From JAVBNO01 sp031551485 (GTDB lineage Bacteria > Bacillota > Clostridia > Oscillospirales > Ruminococcaceae), in NCBI GenBank assembly GCA_031551485.1, contig JAVBNO010000082.1, positions 1-26,709 of the forward strand: a DNA stretch of 26,709 bases, given 5' to 3'. Of the stretch, positions 7,886 to 15,414 are shown one piece after another. The notes beneath the pieces were generated by a model. It made no database searches. It was not told where the DNA came from and worked only from the letters and a program-made list of their open reading frames with translations. Both the position numbers and the translations under genes were made by a program. Every line of letters begins with the position of its first letter. Within the stretch, counting starts at the first letter, position 1.

Positions 7886-8359
7886 ATGGTACAAGAGATC
7901 CTTATGACCGAAGAAGGCTACGAAGACCTGAAACGGGAACTGGAAGAACTCAAAGACGTCAAGCGCAAAGACATTGCCGAAAAAATTAAAACAGCTCGAG
8001 GCTTTGGCGACCTTTCCGAAAACAGCGAGTATGACGAGGCCAAAAACGAACAGGCCATTGTCGAAGCCCGCATCCAAACCCTGGAAGAATACCTGAAAAA
8101 GGTCAAACTTCTGGAAAAAGATAAACTGTCTCGTGACGAGGTATCCATGGGTGCCGTCGTTAAAATTGTCGACGTCGATTATAATGAAGAGTATACCTAC
8201 CGCATTGTCAGTTCAGTGGAATCCAATCAATCGATGGATACGATCACTGACGAATCCCCAGTGGGAAAGGCTCTGCTGGGCCATAAAACCGGCGATGTAG
8301 TAGAGGTAGCCGCCCCCTCTGGATCTTTCCGCATTAAGATTTTGGAAATAGGGGTATAA
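7886..8359 (+). CDS. greA: Transcription elongation factor GreA
   Basis: Rescues backtracked RNA polymerase by stimulating transcript cleavage through the secondary channel. The length of 157 residues matches the family (about 158). The N-terminal antiparallel coiled coil (about 8-75) carries the typical MTEEGYEDLKRELEEL and ARGFGDLSENSEYDEAK. The latter holds the acidic tip residues (the Asp and Glu of GDLSENSEYDEA) that coordinate the catalytic magnesium. The C-terminal FKBP-like domain (about 80-157) ends with SPVGKALLGHKTGDVVEVAA, as expected. The ribosome binding site AAGGAAG (7871-7877) lies 8 bases before the ATG. lysS follows on the same strand after 116 bases, an order common in Firmicutes. 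Confidence 0.98.
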   Translation: MVQEILMTEEGYEDLKRELEELKDVKRKDIAEKIKTARGFGDLSENSEYDEAKNEQAIVEARIQTLEEYLKKVKLLEKDKLSRDEVSMGAVVKIVDVDYNEEYTYRIVSSVESNQSMDTITDESPVGKALLGHKTGDVVEVAAPSGSFRIKILEIGV

Positions 8360-8374
8360 ATCCAGGCAGAATAA

Positions 8375-8383
8375 TGGTACAAT
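8375..8383 (+). promoter_or_regulatory. Possible extended -10 element upstream of lysS
   Basis: TGGTACAAT matches an extended -10 (TGnTACAAT), with no good -35 at the expected distance. It abuts a 14-bp perfect inverted repeat starting at 8384, so a transcript begun here would start inside or just beside that repeat. It could be an internal promoter for lysS-pyrC-pyrF. The support is only motif-level. Confidence 0.35.
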
Positions 8384-8417
8384 ATTTCATGCAGGCCATC
8401 ACCGGCCTGCATGAAAT
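8384..8417 (+). repeat. 14-bp perfect inverted repeat between greA and lysS
   Basis: ATTTCATGCAGGCC (8384-8397) and its exact complement GGCCTGCATGAAAT (8404-8417) flank a 6-base loop. It lies 24 bases after the greA stop and 58 bases before lysS. The stem is strong enough to be a terminator or attenuator, but no U-run follows directly; the nearest T-run (TTTTTT) comes about 20 bases later. It could equally be a protein operator or an RNA 3'-end stabiliser for greA. Confidence 0.7.
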
Positions 8418-8475
8418 CATATATAGCGTCAAAACCTTTTTTATATCTACATACTTTTAAGGATGTGTATTGCAT

Positions 8476-9981
8476 ATGTCGGATCATAAGGAGCCCATGG
8501 ACAACCAGCAGCCGGAGGGGCAAAGTCTTTCGGAAATCCTGCAAATCAGGCGGGACAGGCTGGCGACCCTCAAAGCAAAAGGAAAAAATCCATTCGAAGT
8601 AACCTCCTATACCCGCACGGCTTACGCCGCTGATATTGTGGGGAAATTCGAAGAGTATGAGGGCAAAGAGGTCAGCATTGCCGGCCGCATCATCAGCTGG
8701 CGCGACATGGGCAAAGCCACCTTCATGGACCTTTTGGATACAACCGGCAAAATCCAGCTTTACATCAAAGTGGACGGCGTCGGCGAGGAATGCTATGCCG
8801 CTATGGCCGATTGGGACATCGGTGATATTATTGGTGTCTCGGGCGAGGCCTTTCGTACCCGCCGGGGAGAAATCTCTGTGAAAACGCATCATATGATGCT
8901 TCTTTCCAAATCTCTTCTGCCCCTGCCCGAAAAATTCCATGGTCTCAAGGATACAGAACTTCGCTATCGCCAGCGGTACGTGGACTTAATCGTCAACCCC
9001 GAGGTCAAAGAGACCTTTGTCCGCCGTTCAATGATCATCCGCGAAATCCGCCGCTTTCTCGACGCCCGGGGCTTCTTGGAGGTGGAAACGCCGGTGCTCC
9101 ATTCCATTGCCGGCGGTGCGGCTGCCCGGCCTTTCATCACCCATCACAACACCTTGGATATTGATATGTATTTACGCATCGCTCTGGAGCTGCACCTCAA
9201 GCGGCTGATTGTGGGCGGCTTTGATAAAGTATACGAAATCGGCCGTGTCTTTCGCAACGAGGGTATATCCATCCGCCACAATCCGGAATTTACCCTTCTC
9301 GAACTTTACGAGGCCTACACCGATTTTAACGGCATGATGGAGATCACCGAGTCGATGTTCCGTGCGGTGGCAAAAGCGGTGCTGGGTACTTGTATATTTA
9401 CTTTTGGCGATGTGGAACTCAACTTGGAAAAACCCTTTGCCCGCCTCTCCATGTTGGATGCCGTCAAGCAGTACGCCAATGTAGACTTTACCACCGTCAA
9501 AACGGTGGAAGAAGCCCGCGCTTTGGCCAAACAGCATCACATTGAATATGAAACCCGCCATGGCATCGGCGGAATACTCAATCTCTTCTTCGAGCATTAC
9601 TGCGAAGACAAGCTCATTCAGCCAACGTTTATCACCGGTCACCCGGTGGAAATTTCGCCGCTTTCCAAGCGCCAGCCCCAAAACCCCGAATATACCGAGC
9701 GCTTCGAGCTTTTCATTATCGGCCGGGAATATGCCAACGCTTTCTCCGAACTCAACGACCCCGTTGACCAGAGGGAACGCTTCGAGTATCAGGCAGCCAT
9801 GAAAGCGGCTGGCGACGACGAAGCCAACGATGTGGATGAGGATTTCCTCAACGCCATCGAATACGGCATGCCGCCCACAGGCGGCATCGGCATCGGCATC
9901 GACCGCCTTGTCATGATGCTCACCAACTCCAACTCCATCCGTGATGTGCTCCTGTTCCCCACAATGAAACCTTTGGATTAG
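8476..9981 (+). CDS. lysS: Lysyl-tRNA synthetase, class II
   Basis: Charges tRNA-Lys with lysine in the cytoplasm, 501 residues. The N-terminal OB-fold anticodon-binding domain (about 55-150) includes VSIAGRIISWRDMGKATFMD. The class II catalytic core follows, with motif 1 near ARGFLEVETPVL, motif 2 VFRNEGI around 257-263 and FTLLELYEAY, and motif 3 GGIGIGIDRLVMML with Arg477. Length and motifs fit bacterial LysS. The start is uncertain among TTG 8470, ATG 8476 and ATG 8497. I favour 8476, which has TAAGGAT about 11 bases upstream; 8497 has AAGGAG but only 3 bases of spacing. pyrC follows within 30 bases, so the two are probably co-transcribed. Confidence 0.98.
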   Translation: MSDHKEPMDNQQPEGQSLSEILQIRRDRLATLKAKGKNPFEVTSYTRTAYAADIVGKFEEYEGKEVSIAGRIISWRDMGKATFMDLLDTTGKIQLYIKVDGVGEECYAAMADWDIGDIIGVSGEAFRTRRGEISVKTHHMMLLSKSLLPLPEKFHGLKDTELRYRQRYVDLIVNPEVKETFVRRSMIIREIRRFLDARGFLEVETPVLHSIAGGAAARPFITHHNTLDIDMYLRIALELHLKRLIVGGFDKVYEIGRVFRNEGISIRHNPEFTLLELYEAYTDFNGMMEITESMFRAVAKAVLGTCIFTFGDVELNLEKPFARLSMLDAVKQYANVDFTTVKTVEEARALAKQHHIEYETRHGIGGILNLFFEHYCEDKLIQPTFITGHPVEISPLSKRQPQNPEYTERFELFIIGREYANAFSELNDPVDQRERFEYQAAMKAAGDDEANDVDEDFLNAIEYGMPPTGGIGIGIDRLVMMLTNSNSIRDVLLFPTMKPLD

Positions 9982-10011
9982 ACGCATTCAATGACTACGG
10001 GGGTGAATCCA

Positions 10012-11289
10012 ATGAGACAACAACCCTTGTATATTCAAAACGCCCACATCATCGATCCTGTCAATGGAATCGATAACTTGGGTGAAATTGTCGTGGAGGA
10101 CGGTCGCATAGCCCAGATGGGCTCCGACTGTGACCCGCCCAAGGATGCATCTGTCATCAATGCCGACGGCCTTGTGGCCTGTCCCGGCCTGATTGATATG
10201 CATGTTCACCTCCGCGACCCCGGCCAAACCCACAAGGAGGACATCCTGTCCGGGTGTATGGCGGCCGCAGCCGGCGGTTTTACCGCCGTCGCCTGCATGC
10301 CCAATACCGCCCCGCCTCTCGACACTCCGGTGGGCATCCGCCATGTGGTGACCACGGCGACCGCTGCCGCCGCCCGGGTCTATCCTGTCGCTTGTATTAC
10401 CCGGGGAATGAAAGGCGGCGAGCTGTCTTCTTTTGAATCGCTGAAGATGGCGGGGGCCGTGGCTTTTAGTGATGACGGCCGCCCCGTGGAAAATTCCAAA
10501 ATGATGATGGAGGCGTTGCGGCAGGCCGCCCGTTGCGGTTTGCCTGTCATCAGTCACAGCGAGGAATTAAGTATTATCGACGGCGGCATTGTCAATAGTC
10601 GCGCTGCCCGCTCCCTTGGTGTCAAAGGCATGGACCCCGCCGGTGAAGAAGTGGCTGTTGCCCGGGAAATTCTCTTGGCGAAAACCACTGGATGCCCCGT
10701 TCACATCGCCCATATCAGCACGGCAACCTCCGCCGCCATGATCCGTTTTGCCAAGGCAAATGGTGTCAAGGTCACCTGCGAAACAGCCCCGCACTATCTC
10801 CTTTTGGATGACCGGGCTGTTTTAAGCCAGGACGCCAATTTCCGCATGAATCCGCCCTTGCGCACCCAGGAGGACTGTGCTGCGCTCATTGAAGCGGTGG
10901 CCGACGGCACCATTGACGCACTTGCCACCGACCACGCCCCACATACTCCCGCCGAAAAAGCCTACTTCCTTACGGCGCCTAACGGCGTCGTGGGGTTGGA
11001 GACGGCGCTGGGCGCTTACATGACCGCCCTGGTCCACACCGGCAAAATCACCCTGGCCCGCCTGATCACCCTGATGTCCTGTAACCCCGCTCAAATTCTG
11101 GGGATTAAAGGCGGTTCATTGGCGCTGGGTCAACCGGCGGATATCACCCTGCTAAGCCCCAATCACCGTTGGACCGTCGACCCGGAAAATTTCCTTTCCA
11201 AATCCCGCAATACCCCCTTTGCCGGCATGCAGCTAAAGGGCAAAGCGTTCTACACCATCGTCGGCGGCATTGTCACTTATAAGGCCTAA
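10012..11289 (+). CDS. pyrC: Dihydroorotase
   Basis: Third enzyme of de novo pyrimidine synthesis: reversible cyclisation of N-carbamoyl-aspartate to dihydroorotate. The protein has 425 residues, typical of the long, type I bacterial dihydroorotase. It is an amidohydrolase-fold metalloenzyme. The metal-binding HVHLR lies at 64-68 in DMHVHLRDPGQTHKEDI. Further ligands are Asp154 in the SDDG motif, ISHSEE and HIAHIS, and the catalytic Asp is Asp307 in ATDHAPHT. I chose ATG at 10012 because GGGGGTG lies 7 bases before it; the in-frame ATG at 9991 lacks a ribosome binding site. The stop overlaps the upstream alternative start of pyrF by one base. No other pyrimidine genes are in the window. Confidence 0.97.
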   Translation: MRQQPLYIQNAHIIDPVNGIDNLGEIVVEDGRIAQMGSDCDPPKDASVINADGLVACPGLIDMHVHLRDPGQTHKEDILSGCMAAAAGGFTAVACMPNTAPPLDTPVGIRHVVTTATAAAARVYPVACITRGMKGGELSSFESLKMAGAVAFSDDGRPVENSKMMMEALRQAARCGLPVISHSEELSIIDGGIVNSRAARSLGVKGMDPAGEEVAVAREILLAKTTGCPVHIAHISTATSAAMIRFAKANGVKVTCETAPHYLLLDDRAVLSQDANFRMNPPLRTQEDCAALIEAVADGTIDALATDHAPHTPAEKAYFLTAPNGVVGLETALGAYMTALVHTGKITLARLITLMSCNPAQILGIKGGSLALGQPADITLLSPNHRWTVDPENFLSKSRNTPFAGMQLKGKAFYTIVGGIVTYKA

Positions 11290-11312
11290 TGGCCAAAAAA
11301 CAGGAGGCTTCC

Positions 11313-12236
11313 ATGTCCTTTGATCGCCTGATAGAAAAAATTGAAAGCTGCCAAAACCCTACGGTGGCCGGTCTTGATCCCACCCTCGCCTACATTCCCG
11401 ATGCCATCAAAGCCGATGCGTACCGGGAACACGGCCAAAACGCGAAGGGCGCAGCCGCCGCTTTCTTTATGTTTAACAAGGGCCTTATCGACGCCCTTTG
11501 TGATATTGTCCCCGCCATCAAACCCCAGTCGGCCTATTACGAAGCTATGGGCTGGGCAGGTGTCAAAGCCTTTGCCGACACCATCGCCTACGCCAAGGCG
11601 AAGGGCATGGTCATCATTGCCGACTGCAAGCGCAATGACATCGGCTCTACCATGGAGGCCTATGCCAAAGCCTATCTGGGCGCCACCGATGTGGAAGGGG
11701 AGAGGGAAGAGGCTTTCGGTGCCGATTACCTCACTGTCAACGGCTATCTGGGCACCGACGGCATTGCCCCCCTTCTGACCCTGTGCCAATCGGAAGACAA
11801 AGGTATTTTTGTGCTGGTAAAAACATCCAATCCATCCTCCGGCGAATTACAGGACAAAATGATTGACGGTCGTTCCATATACCGCTTCATGGGCGATATG
11901 TGTGAGACTTGGGGTCAACACACCATTGGGCGCCACGGCTACTCGGCTGTGGGCGCCGTTGTGGGCGCCACCTATCCGGCCCAATTGGGGGAATTGCGGG
12001 CTGCCTTGCCCCACACCTTCTTTTTGGTGCCCGGTTACGGGGCCCAGGGCGCCGGCGCCGCCGATATTGTCCCTGCCTTCGACACCGCCGGAAAAGGCGC
12101 CGTCATCAACTCCTCCCGCGCTATTATGACAGCGTGGCAAAAAGAAGGGTGCTTTCCCGACGATTATGCCGCCGCCGCCCGCCGCGAGGCCGTTCGCATG
12201 CGGGATGAGATCAAAGCTGCCCTGGCGGCAAGATAA
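11313..12236 (+). CDS. pyrF: Orotidine 5'-phosphate decarboxylase, type 2
   Basis: Last step of UMP synthesis: decarboxylation of OMP. The 307-residue length and the DCKRNDIGST active-site segment (Asp104, Lys106, Asp109: the DxKxxD catalytic array) place it in the longer type 2 (UMPS-like) PyrF subfamily rather than the ~240-residue type 1. Other family landmarks are TVAGLDPTLAYIP near the N-terminus, FVLVKTSNPSSGELQD and VPGYGAQGAG. I chose ATG at 11313 because AGGAGG ends 5 bases before it. ATG at 11289 overlaps the pyrC stop and has no ribosome binding site of its own. Tight coupling with pyrC implies one mRNA. A strong hairpin follows after 22 bases. Confidence 0.97.
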   Translation: MSFDRLIEKIESCQNPTVAGLDPTLAYIPDAIKADAYREHGQNAKGAAAAFFMFNKGLIDALCDIVPAIKPQSAYYEAMGWAGVKAFADTIAYAKAKGMVIIADCKRNDIGSTMEAYAKAYLGATDVEGEREEAFGADYLTVNGYLGTDGIAPLLTLCQSEDKGIFVLVKTSNPSSGELQDKMIDGRSIYRFMGDMCETWGQHTIGRHGYSAVGAVVGATYPAQLGELRAALPHTFFLVPGYGAQGAGAADIVPAFDTAGKGAVINSSRAIMTAWQKEGCFPDDYAAAARREAVRMRDEIKAALAAR

Positions 12237-12258
12237 CAGCAGTTGAAGATACAATGAT

Positions 12259-12291
12259 AAAGGGCATGCCAAATGATCTGGCATGCCCTTT
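12259..12291. terminator. Bidirectional terminator hairpin between pyrF and the LRR protein gene
   Basis: A perfect 13-bp stem (AAAGGGCATGCCA / TGGCATGCCCTTT) has a 7-base loop and lies between convergent genes. A and T bases at both stem ends give short U-runs in either direction, so it probably ends both transcripts. Confidence 0.85.
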
Positions 12292-12303
12292 GGTAAATGC
12301 TAT

Positions 12304-13428
12304 TTAATGCCAGCGATTTCTGCCTTTTTGGCGAGCCAAAAAGGCAATGACTCCGGCAAGAATAAACCCGCCGGCCAAAACAAGCTCTCGGCCCCGTCCC
12401 CCAACGAGTAAGCCGATTCCCACATCACCGGTATAGGGATTGTCCAAAATCCGGTCGGTGATGATCGGGTCTTCCGCTGCCGAGTCACCGATTTCGTCAT
12501 CGTTTGTTTCGGCATCCCGAATCATATCATATTCGGCTGGCGGCGTCACGGCTTCCGCCCGGGGTGGAATGACGTTTACCCGCAGTTCCACGGCAGCATT
12601 GGCATTGGGTGACCCAGCCACATCCGGTTCCGCCCGATCCCGGTGGCCAAAGATGATGACCGTTTGCCCCTCCTTATTGGCGGTCACAGTCGTGCCGCTT
12701 ACATTGGCAGTGGCCACATTCATCGAAATCGCGTCCAGCGCCGCATATTTCAGGCTGTCCAAATTGGTGTTGGTTTCCCCGTCCGGGCTGGAAACATGAA
12801 TACTATAAATGCTTGTATTGGTCAAATCCAGCGTTTCGCCAACCTCCAGTTCCACAGTTACAGGCGAAGGCAAAAGATAGAGCTGTGGCCCAAGGGCCGT
12901 GTGCACCGATAAAAAATTGTGGTCGTCCTTGTACCCGGGGCTGAATAAATAATAGAAGGGTACGTCTCCAGAAAGATAATTATTGCTGACGTCAAATTTG
13001 TGCAGTGCCGCCTCGGAAAGCGCCGGCAGGCGGCCCGAAAAACGGTTGTCCTTTAAATCCAGCACAGCAAGGGTGTTCATATCGTCCAATGCGGTCAAAT
13101 CGCCTTCCAACTTGTCTCCGCCCAGCTCCAGCGTATGCAGGCCCTTTAAATGCCGGATACCCATGGGAATATAACATCCAGATAAATCTTCCCCCACAAT
13201 GCGGATTACCTGAATACCGGCCAGCTCTTCGCCGGTAAAGGGCGCCTCATGTCCGACCTGGGTGGCAATCTCTGTGATAAGCCAGGCTTGGTCGTCAAAA
13301 TCGGCGGCGGCAAACGTCGTTTGTGTCGAATTTATCTCTTTTGGCGCAGCAAAAGCGACGGTCGCCGATAACAATGCAACAGCAACCCCTATGATGCAAA
13401 GGCCAATTCGTTGTCGTAATTTCATCAT
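12304..13428 (-). CDS. Sortase-anchored leucine-rich-repeat surface protein
   Basis: Predicted cell-wall-anchored protein of 374 residues and unknown specific function. Order of parts: signal peptide (about 1-28, ending VAFA); about three leucine-rich repeats (about 75-160) of the plant-like LxxLxLxxNxLSGxxP type, seen in LAVLDLKDNRFSGRLP and LHKFDVSNNYLSGDVP; an Ig-like/BIG2-like stretch (about 185-295) with VELEVGETLDL and VSGTTVTANKEGQTVII; an acidic spacer; then a sorting signal. That signal is NPYTGD at 330-335, a hydrophobic helix (LVLAGGFILAGVIAFLA) and the tail RQKGRNRWH. NPxTG-type motifs are known substrates of clostridial class B sortases, and such a sortase lies 3 kb upstream. Two tandem ATG codons (13428, 13425) follow GGGAGGG; the second has better spacing. 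Roles in adhesion or binding are guesses. Confidence 0.82.
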   Translation of the reverse strand: MMKLRQRIGLCIIGVAVALLSATVAFAAPKEINSTQTTFAAADFDDQAWLITEIATQVGHEAPFTGEELAGIQVIRIVGEDLSGCYIPMGIRHLKGLHTLELGGDKLEGDLTALDDMNTLAVLDLKDNRFSGRLPALSEAALHKFDVSNNYLSGDVPFYYLFSPGYKDDHNFLSVHTALGPQLYLLPSPVTVELEVGETLDLTNTSIYSIHVSSPDGETNTNLDSLKYAALDAISMNVATANVSGTTVTANKEGQTVIIFGHRDRAEPDVAGSPNANAAVELRVNVIPPRAEAVTPPAEYDMIRDAETNDDEIGDSAAEDPIITDRILDNPYTGDVGIGLLVGGRGRELVLAGGFILAGVIAFLARQKGRNRWH

Positions 13429-13516
13429 AATCCCTCCCAGGCCGGTGTAAAATGCCTTTTTCGGCCAGTAAAGGTAGTATTCCCAAAATTACGATCATTA
13501 GTATGGAGCAAGATGG

Positions 13517-13549
13517 AAAAAAAGCCGCCGGACACATCCGACGGCTTTT
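13517..13549 (-). terminator. Intrinsic terminator of the deoR-btpA unit
   Basis: Read on the minus strand, AAAAGCCGTCGGA, the loop TGTG and TCCGGCGGCTTTTTTT form a stem with one G-U wobble and a long U-run. It lies about 25 bases downstream of the BtpA-family stop codon. Confidence 0.88.
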
Positions 13550-13573
13550 CGCATTTCACAATTGTGCTGTTAC

Positions 13574-14386
13574 TTACAGCTTGGCGCGGAAGTTTTTCAC
13601 TTTTTCCATAAAGGGTTTGACCCGCTCTACGTCAACGGCATTCTCAAATACACCGTCAAATTTAAAGGTGGTACCCACAACAGCGCCGTCCGCCACACTC
13701 AACTGCCGCTCAATATTGTCAAGCCGGCAGCCGGTGTTGGCAAAAATGACGGTATTGGGAACGGTGCCCTTGACATCGCTCAAAATCTGGCTGTCGGTCT
13801 CTACGCCGGCGGTCAGGCCGGATACACACAAAGCGTCTGCTTTGCAGTTAAAGACAGTGCTTTTGGCAATTTCTTTAATGTCCCGCGCTGCCAAATATTT
13901 GGCGGCTTCCGGTACAATATTAAACAGCAATTTTACGTCACCGGCGTCAACTGCCTGGCGGTGACGGGATACTTCGCCGTAGTTGGTGTTCCAAAGTCCA
14001 AAGTCACTGGCATATACGCCGGTAAAAATTTCGCGGACAAATTTAGCGCCGGTGGCCACAGCCACATCCAAAGAGGCGGCGCCATCCCACAAAGCGTTAA
14101 CGCCGAAAGGAATTTTAATTTCCGGCAGCAGCTGGCCGATAATGCGTGCCATGGCGGCCACAGTTTCTTTGCGTACATTCGTCAAATAAGGAAGACTAAA
14201 CTCATTGGAGAACATGACGGCGTCCACGCCGCCCTCCTGCAACGCCAAAAAATCGGCGCGTGCTTTCTCAACGACCCAGTCCATGCCCTTCGCCCTGTCA
14301 TATCCGGGGTCGCCAGGCAGTGCTTGAAAATGACACATGGCGACAATTGCCTTTTCGGTTCCAATAATTTCTTTAAGCCAGCTCAT
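13574..14386 (-). CDS. BtpA/SgcQ family protein
   Basis: A 270-residue protein of the BtpA/SgcQ family, predicted to be a cytoplasmic TIM barrel. Family features visible are IVAMCHFQALPGDPGY near the N-terminus, EGGVDAVMFSNEFSLPY, IPFGVNALWDGAASLDVA, the FVREIFTGVYASDFG strand and VSGLTAGVETD. In cyanobacteria BtpA affects photosystem I; in Escherichia coli SgcQ lies in a sugar-catabolism cluster. Neither role transfers directly to this organism. The gene follows a DeoR-type regulator by 30 bases, and such regulators usually respond to phosphosugars, so a role in sugar or nucleoside metabolism is the reasonable guess. GGAGGAG precedes the ATG by 8 bases. A terminator follows. Confidence 0.85.
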   Translation of the reverse strand: MSWLKEIIGTEKAIVAMCHFQALPGDPGYDRAKGMDWVVEKARADFLALQEGGVDAVMFSNEFSLPYLTNVRKETVAAMARIIGQLLPEIKIPFGVNALWDGAASLDVAVATGAKFVREIFTGVYASDFGLWNTNYGEVSRHRQAVDAGDVKLLFNIVPEAAKYLAARDIKEIAKSTVFNCKADALCVSGLTAGVETDSQILSDVKGTVPNTVIFANTGCRLDNIERQLSVADGAVVGTTFKFDGVFENAVDVERVKPFMEKVKNFRAKL

Positions 14387-14416
14387 AATTTTTCTCCTCC
14401 AAAAAGTGATATATGG

Positions 14417-15190
14417 TTAAACCAGCTCCAGCTCCGTTCTTAAAGCTGCCAGCCGGGCTTTGATATCTTCAGACAGCGCGTCGTCCGTAATCACCAAATG
14501 CACCCGATCCAAAGGGCATACGCGGGCCACTGCGGTTTTCCCGAACTTGGTGGCGTCGGCGGTCAATATAATTTGTTTACCCACTTTGCTAAGGGCTGTC
14601 TTAATGCCCGCTTCAATGTAATTGGCATTGGATACGCCGAAGTCGATGTCTACCGCGTCCGCAGTCAGAAACACAACGTCTACCCGCAAATCCCGTATAA
14701 AGTTTTCCACCAACGACCCCACCAGCAAATTATAACCTTCCCGCTTAATGCCGCCGGTAACGATAACAGTGGTGGTCGGATGAAATTTGACGGCAGCCGC
14801 AATGTACAAATCGTGGGTGATGATGGTCAAATTGGGCACACTGCAAAGCTGCAAAGCAACCTGTAAGCTCGTGGTACCCGAATCCAAAAAGATGGTGCTT
14901 CCTTCTTTGGCATAGACGGCAGCCGCGGCACCAATGCGCCGTTTTTCCGCCAAATTCAAATTCATTTTGTCATTGTAAATACGTTCGAAAGAGGCGCCCT
15001 GATCCAACAGCATAGCGCCGCCATGTGTGCGCTGGATAAAACCGCTTTTTTCCAATTCATCCAAATCACGTCTTACAGTTGCCTCGGAAACAGATTGATT
15101 GTCGGCAAGCTCGCGAATTTGCGCGCTACCGTTGGCTTCAATATATGCCAAAACCGCTTTGAGCCGTTCAGCAGGTATTTTTTGCTGCAT
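14417..15190 (-). CDS. DeoR/GlpR-family transcriptional regulator
   Basis: DNA-binding repressor-type protein of 257 residues. The N-terminal winged helix-turn-helix (about 1-60) has the DeoR signature SEATVRRDLDELEKSGFIQRTHGGAML. The C-terminal DeoR sensor domain (about 75-235) has DSGTTSLQVA, VIVTGGIKREGYNLLVG and VFLTADAVD, a fold related to sugar-phosphate isomerases that usually binds a phosphorylated sugar. ATG at 15190 has AGGGGAG about 8 bases upstream, which is better than extension to 15217. It is the first gene of a two-gene unit with the BtpA/SgcQ-like gene. Its promoter carries a perfect inverted repeat between -35 and -10, a natural place for autorepression. The effector is unknown. 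Confidence 0.93.
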   Translation of the reverse strand: MQQKIPAERLKAVLAYIEANGSAQIRELADNQSVSEATVRRDLDELEKSGFIQRTHGGAMLLDQGASFERIYNDKMNLNLAEKRRIGAAAAVYAKEGSTIFLDSGTTSLQVALQLCSVPNLTIITHDLYIAAAVKFHPTTTVIVTGGIKREGYNLLVGSLVENFIRDLRVDVVFLTADAVDIDFGVSNANYIEAGIKTALSKVGKQIILTADATKFGKTAVARVCPLDRVHLVITDDALSEDIKARLAALRTELELV

Positions 15191-15259
15191 TTGCGGCACT
15201 CCCCTAAACCAAATCATTCTTAACCAAAAATAATTGCAAAATCAATCATTGTAGAATTA

Positions 15260-15289
15260 ATAATAGCATGAAAAATGCTAAACTGTCAA
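15260..15289 (-). promoter_or_regulatory. Promoter of the deoR-btpA unit
   Basis: Read on the minus strand there is a perfect -35 TTGACA (15289-15284), an 18-base spacer and TATTAT as -10 (15265-15260). It lies about 70 bases before the DeoR start codon and is the only good promoter in this AT-rich gap. Confidence 0.75.
15264..15280. promoter_or_regulatory. Candidate operator in the deoR promoter spacer
   Basis: TAGCAT-GAAAA-ATGCTA is a perfect 6-bp inverted repeat with a 5-base centre, fitting between and slightly overlapping the -10 and -35 boxes. A bound regulator would block RNA polymerase. The DeoR-type protein encoded just downstream is the natural candidate. This is inferred from position and symmetry only. 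Confidence 0.5.
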
Positions 15290-15291
15290 CT

Positions 15292-15366
15292 AAAACCGCA
15301 AAATTCTAAAATTATTTCCATAAAACAATCAAAATATGCAAAAATATTTCAAAATAAATCAAAAAA
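15292..15366. other. Phased A-tracts upstream of the deoR promoter
   Basis: Runs of four to six A lie at 15292, 15300, 15308, 15322, 15331, 15340, 15351 and 15361. The last five are spaced about 9-11 bases apart, close to one helical turn, which predicts intrinsically bent DNA. The tract ends exactly at the -35 box of the minus-strand promoter, where an UP element or a curved upstream region would act. Confidence 0.5.
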
Positions 15367-15404
15367 CCGGACGGCAGAATTCTTCCTGTCGCCCGGTTTT
15401 TTCG
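15361..15404 (-). terminator. Intrinsic terminator of the LysM-CAP gene
   Basis: Read on the minus strand, an ACCGG-anchored stem with one wobble and one mismatch is flanked by A-run and T-run (CCGGTTTTTT at the 3' side). It lies about 10 bases after the stop codon of the LysM-CAP gene. Confidence 0.8.
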
Positions 15405-15414
15405 AAAAATGCCA

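Noticed and set aside
8360..8475. T-box riboswitch before lysS.
   Set aside because: The leader is too short for a T-box and I find no TGGNACC-type T-box sequence or specifier-loop architecture.
13562..14443. A 293-codon open frame on the plus strand covering the whole BtpA/SgcQ-like gene.
   Set aside because: It is a mirror of the real minus-strand gene. It has no ribosome binding site and its translation has no recognisable fold, whereas the minus-strand protein has clear family motifs and a good ribosome binding site.
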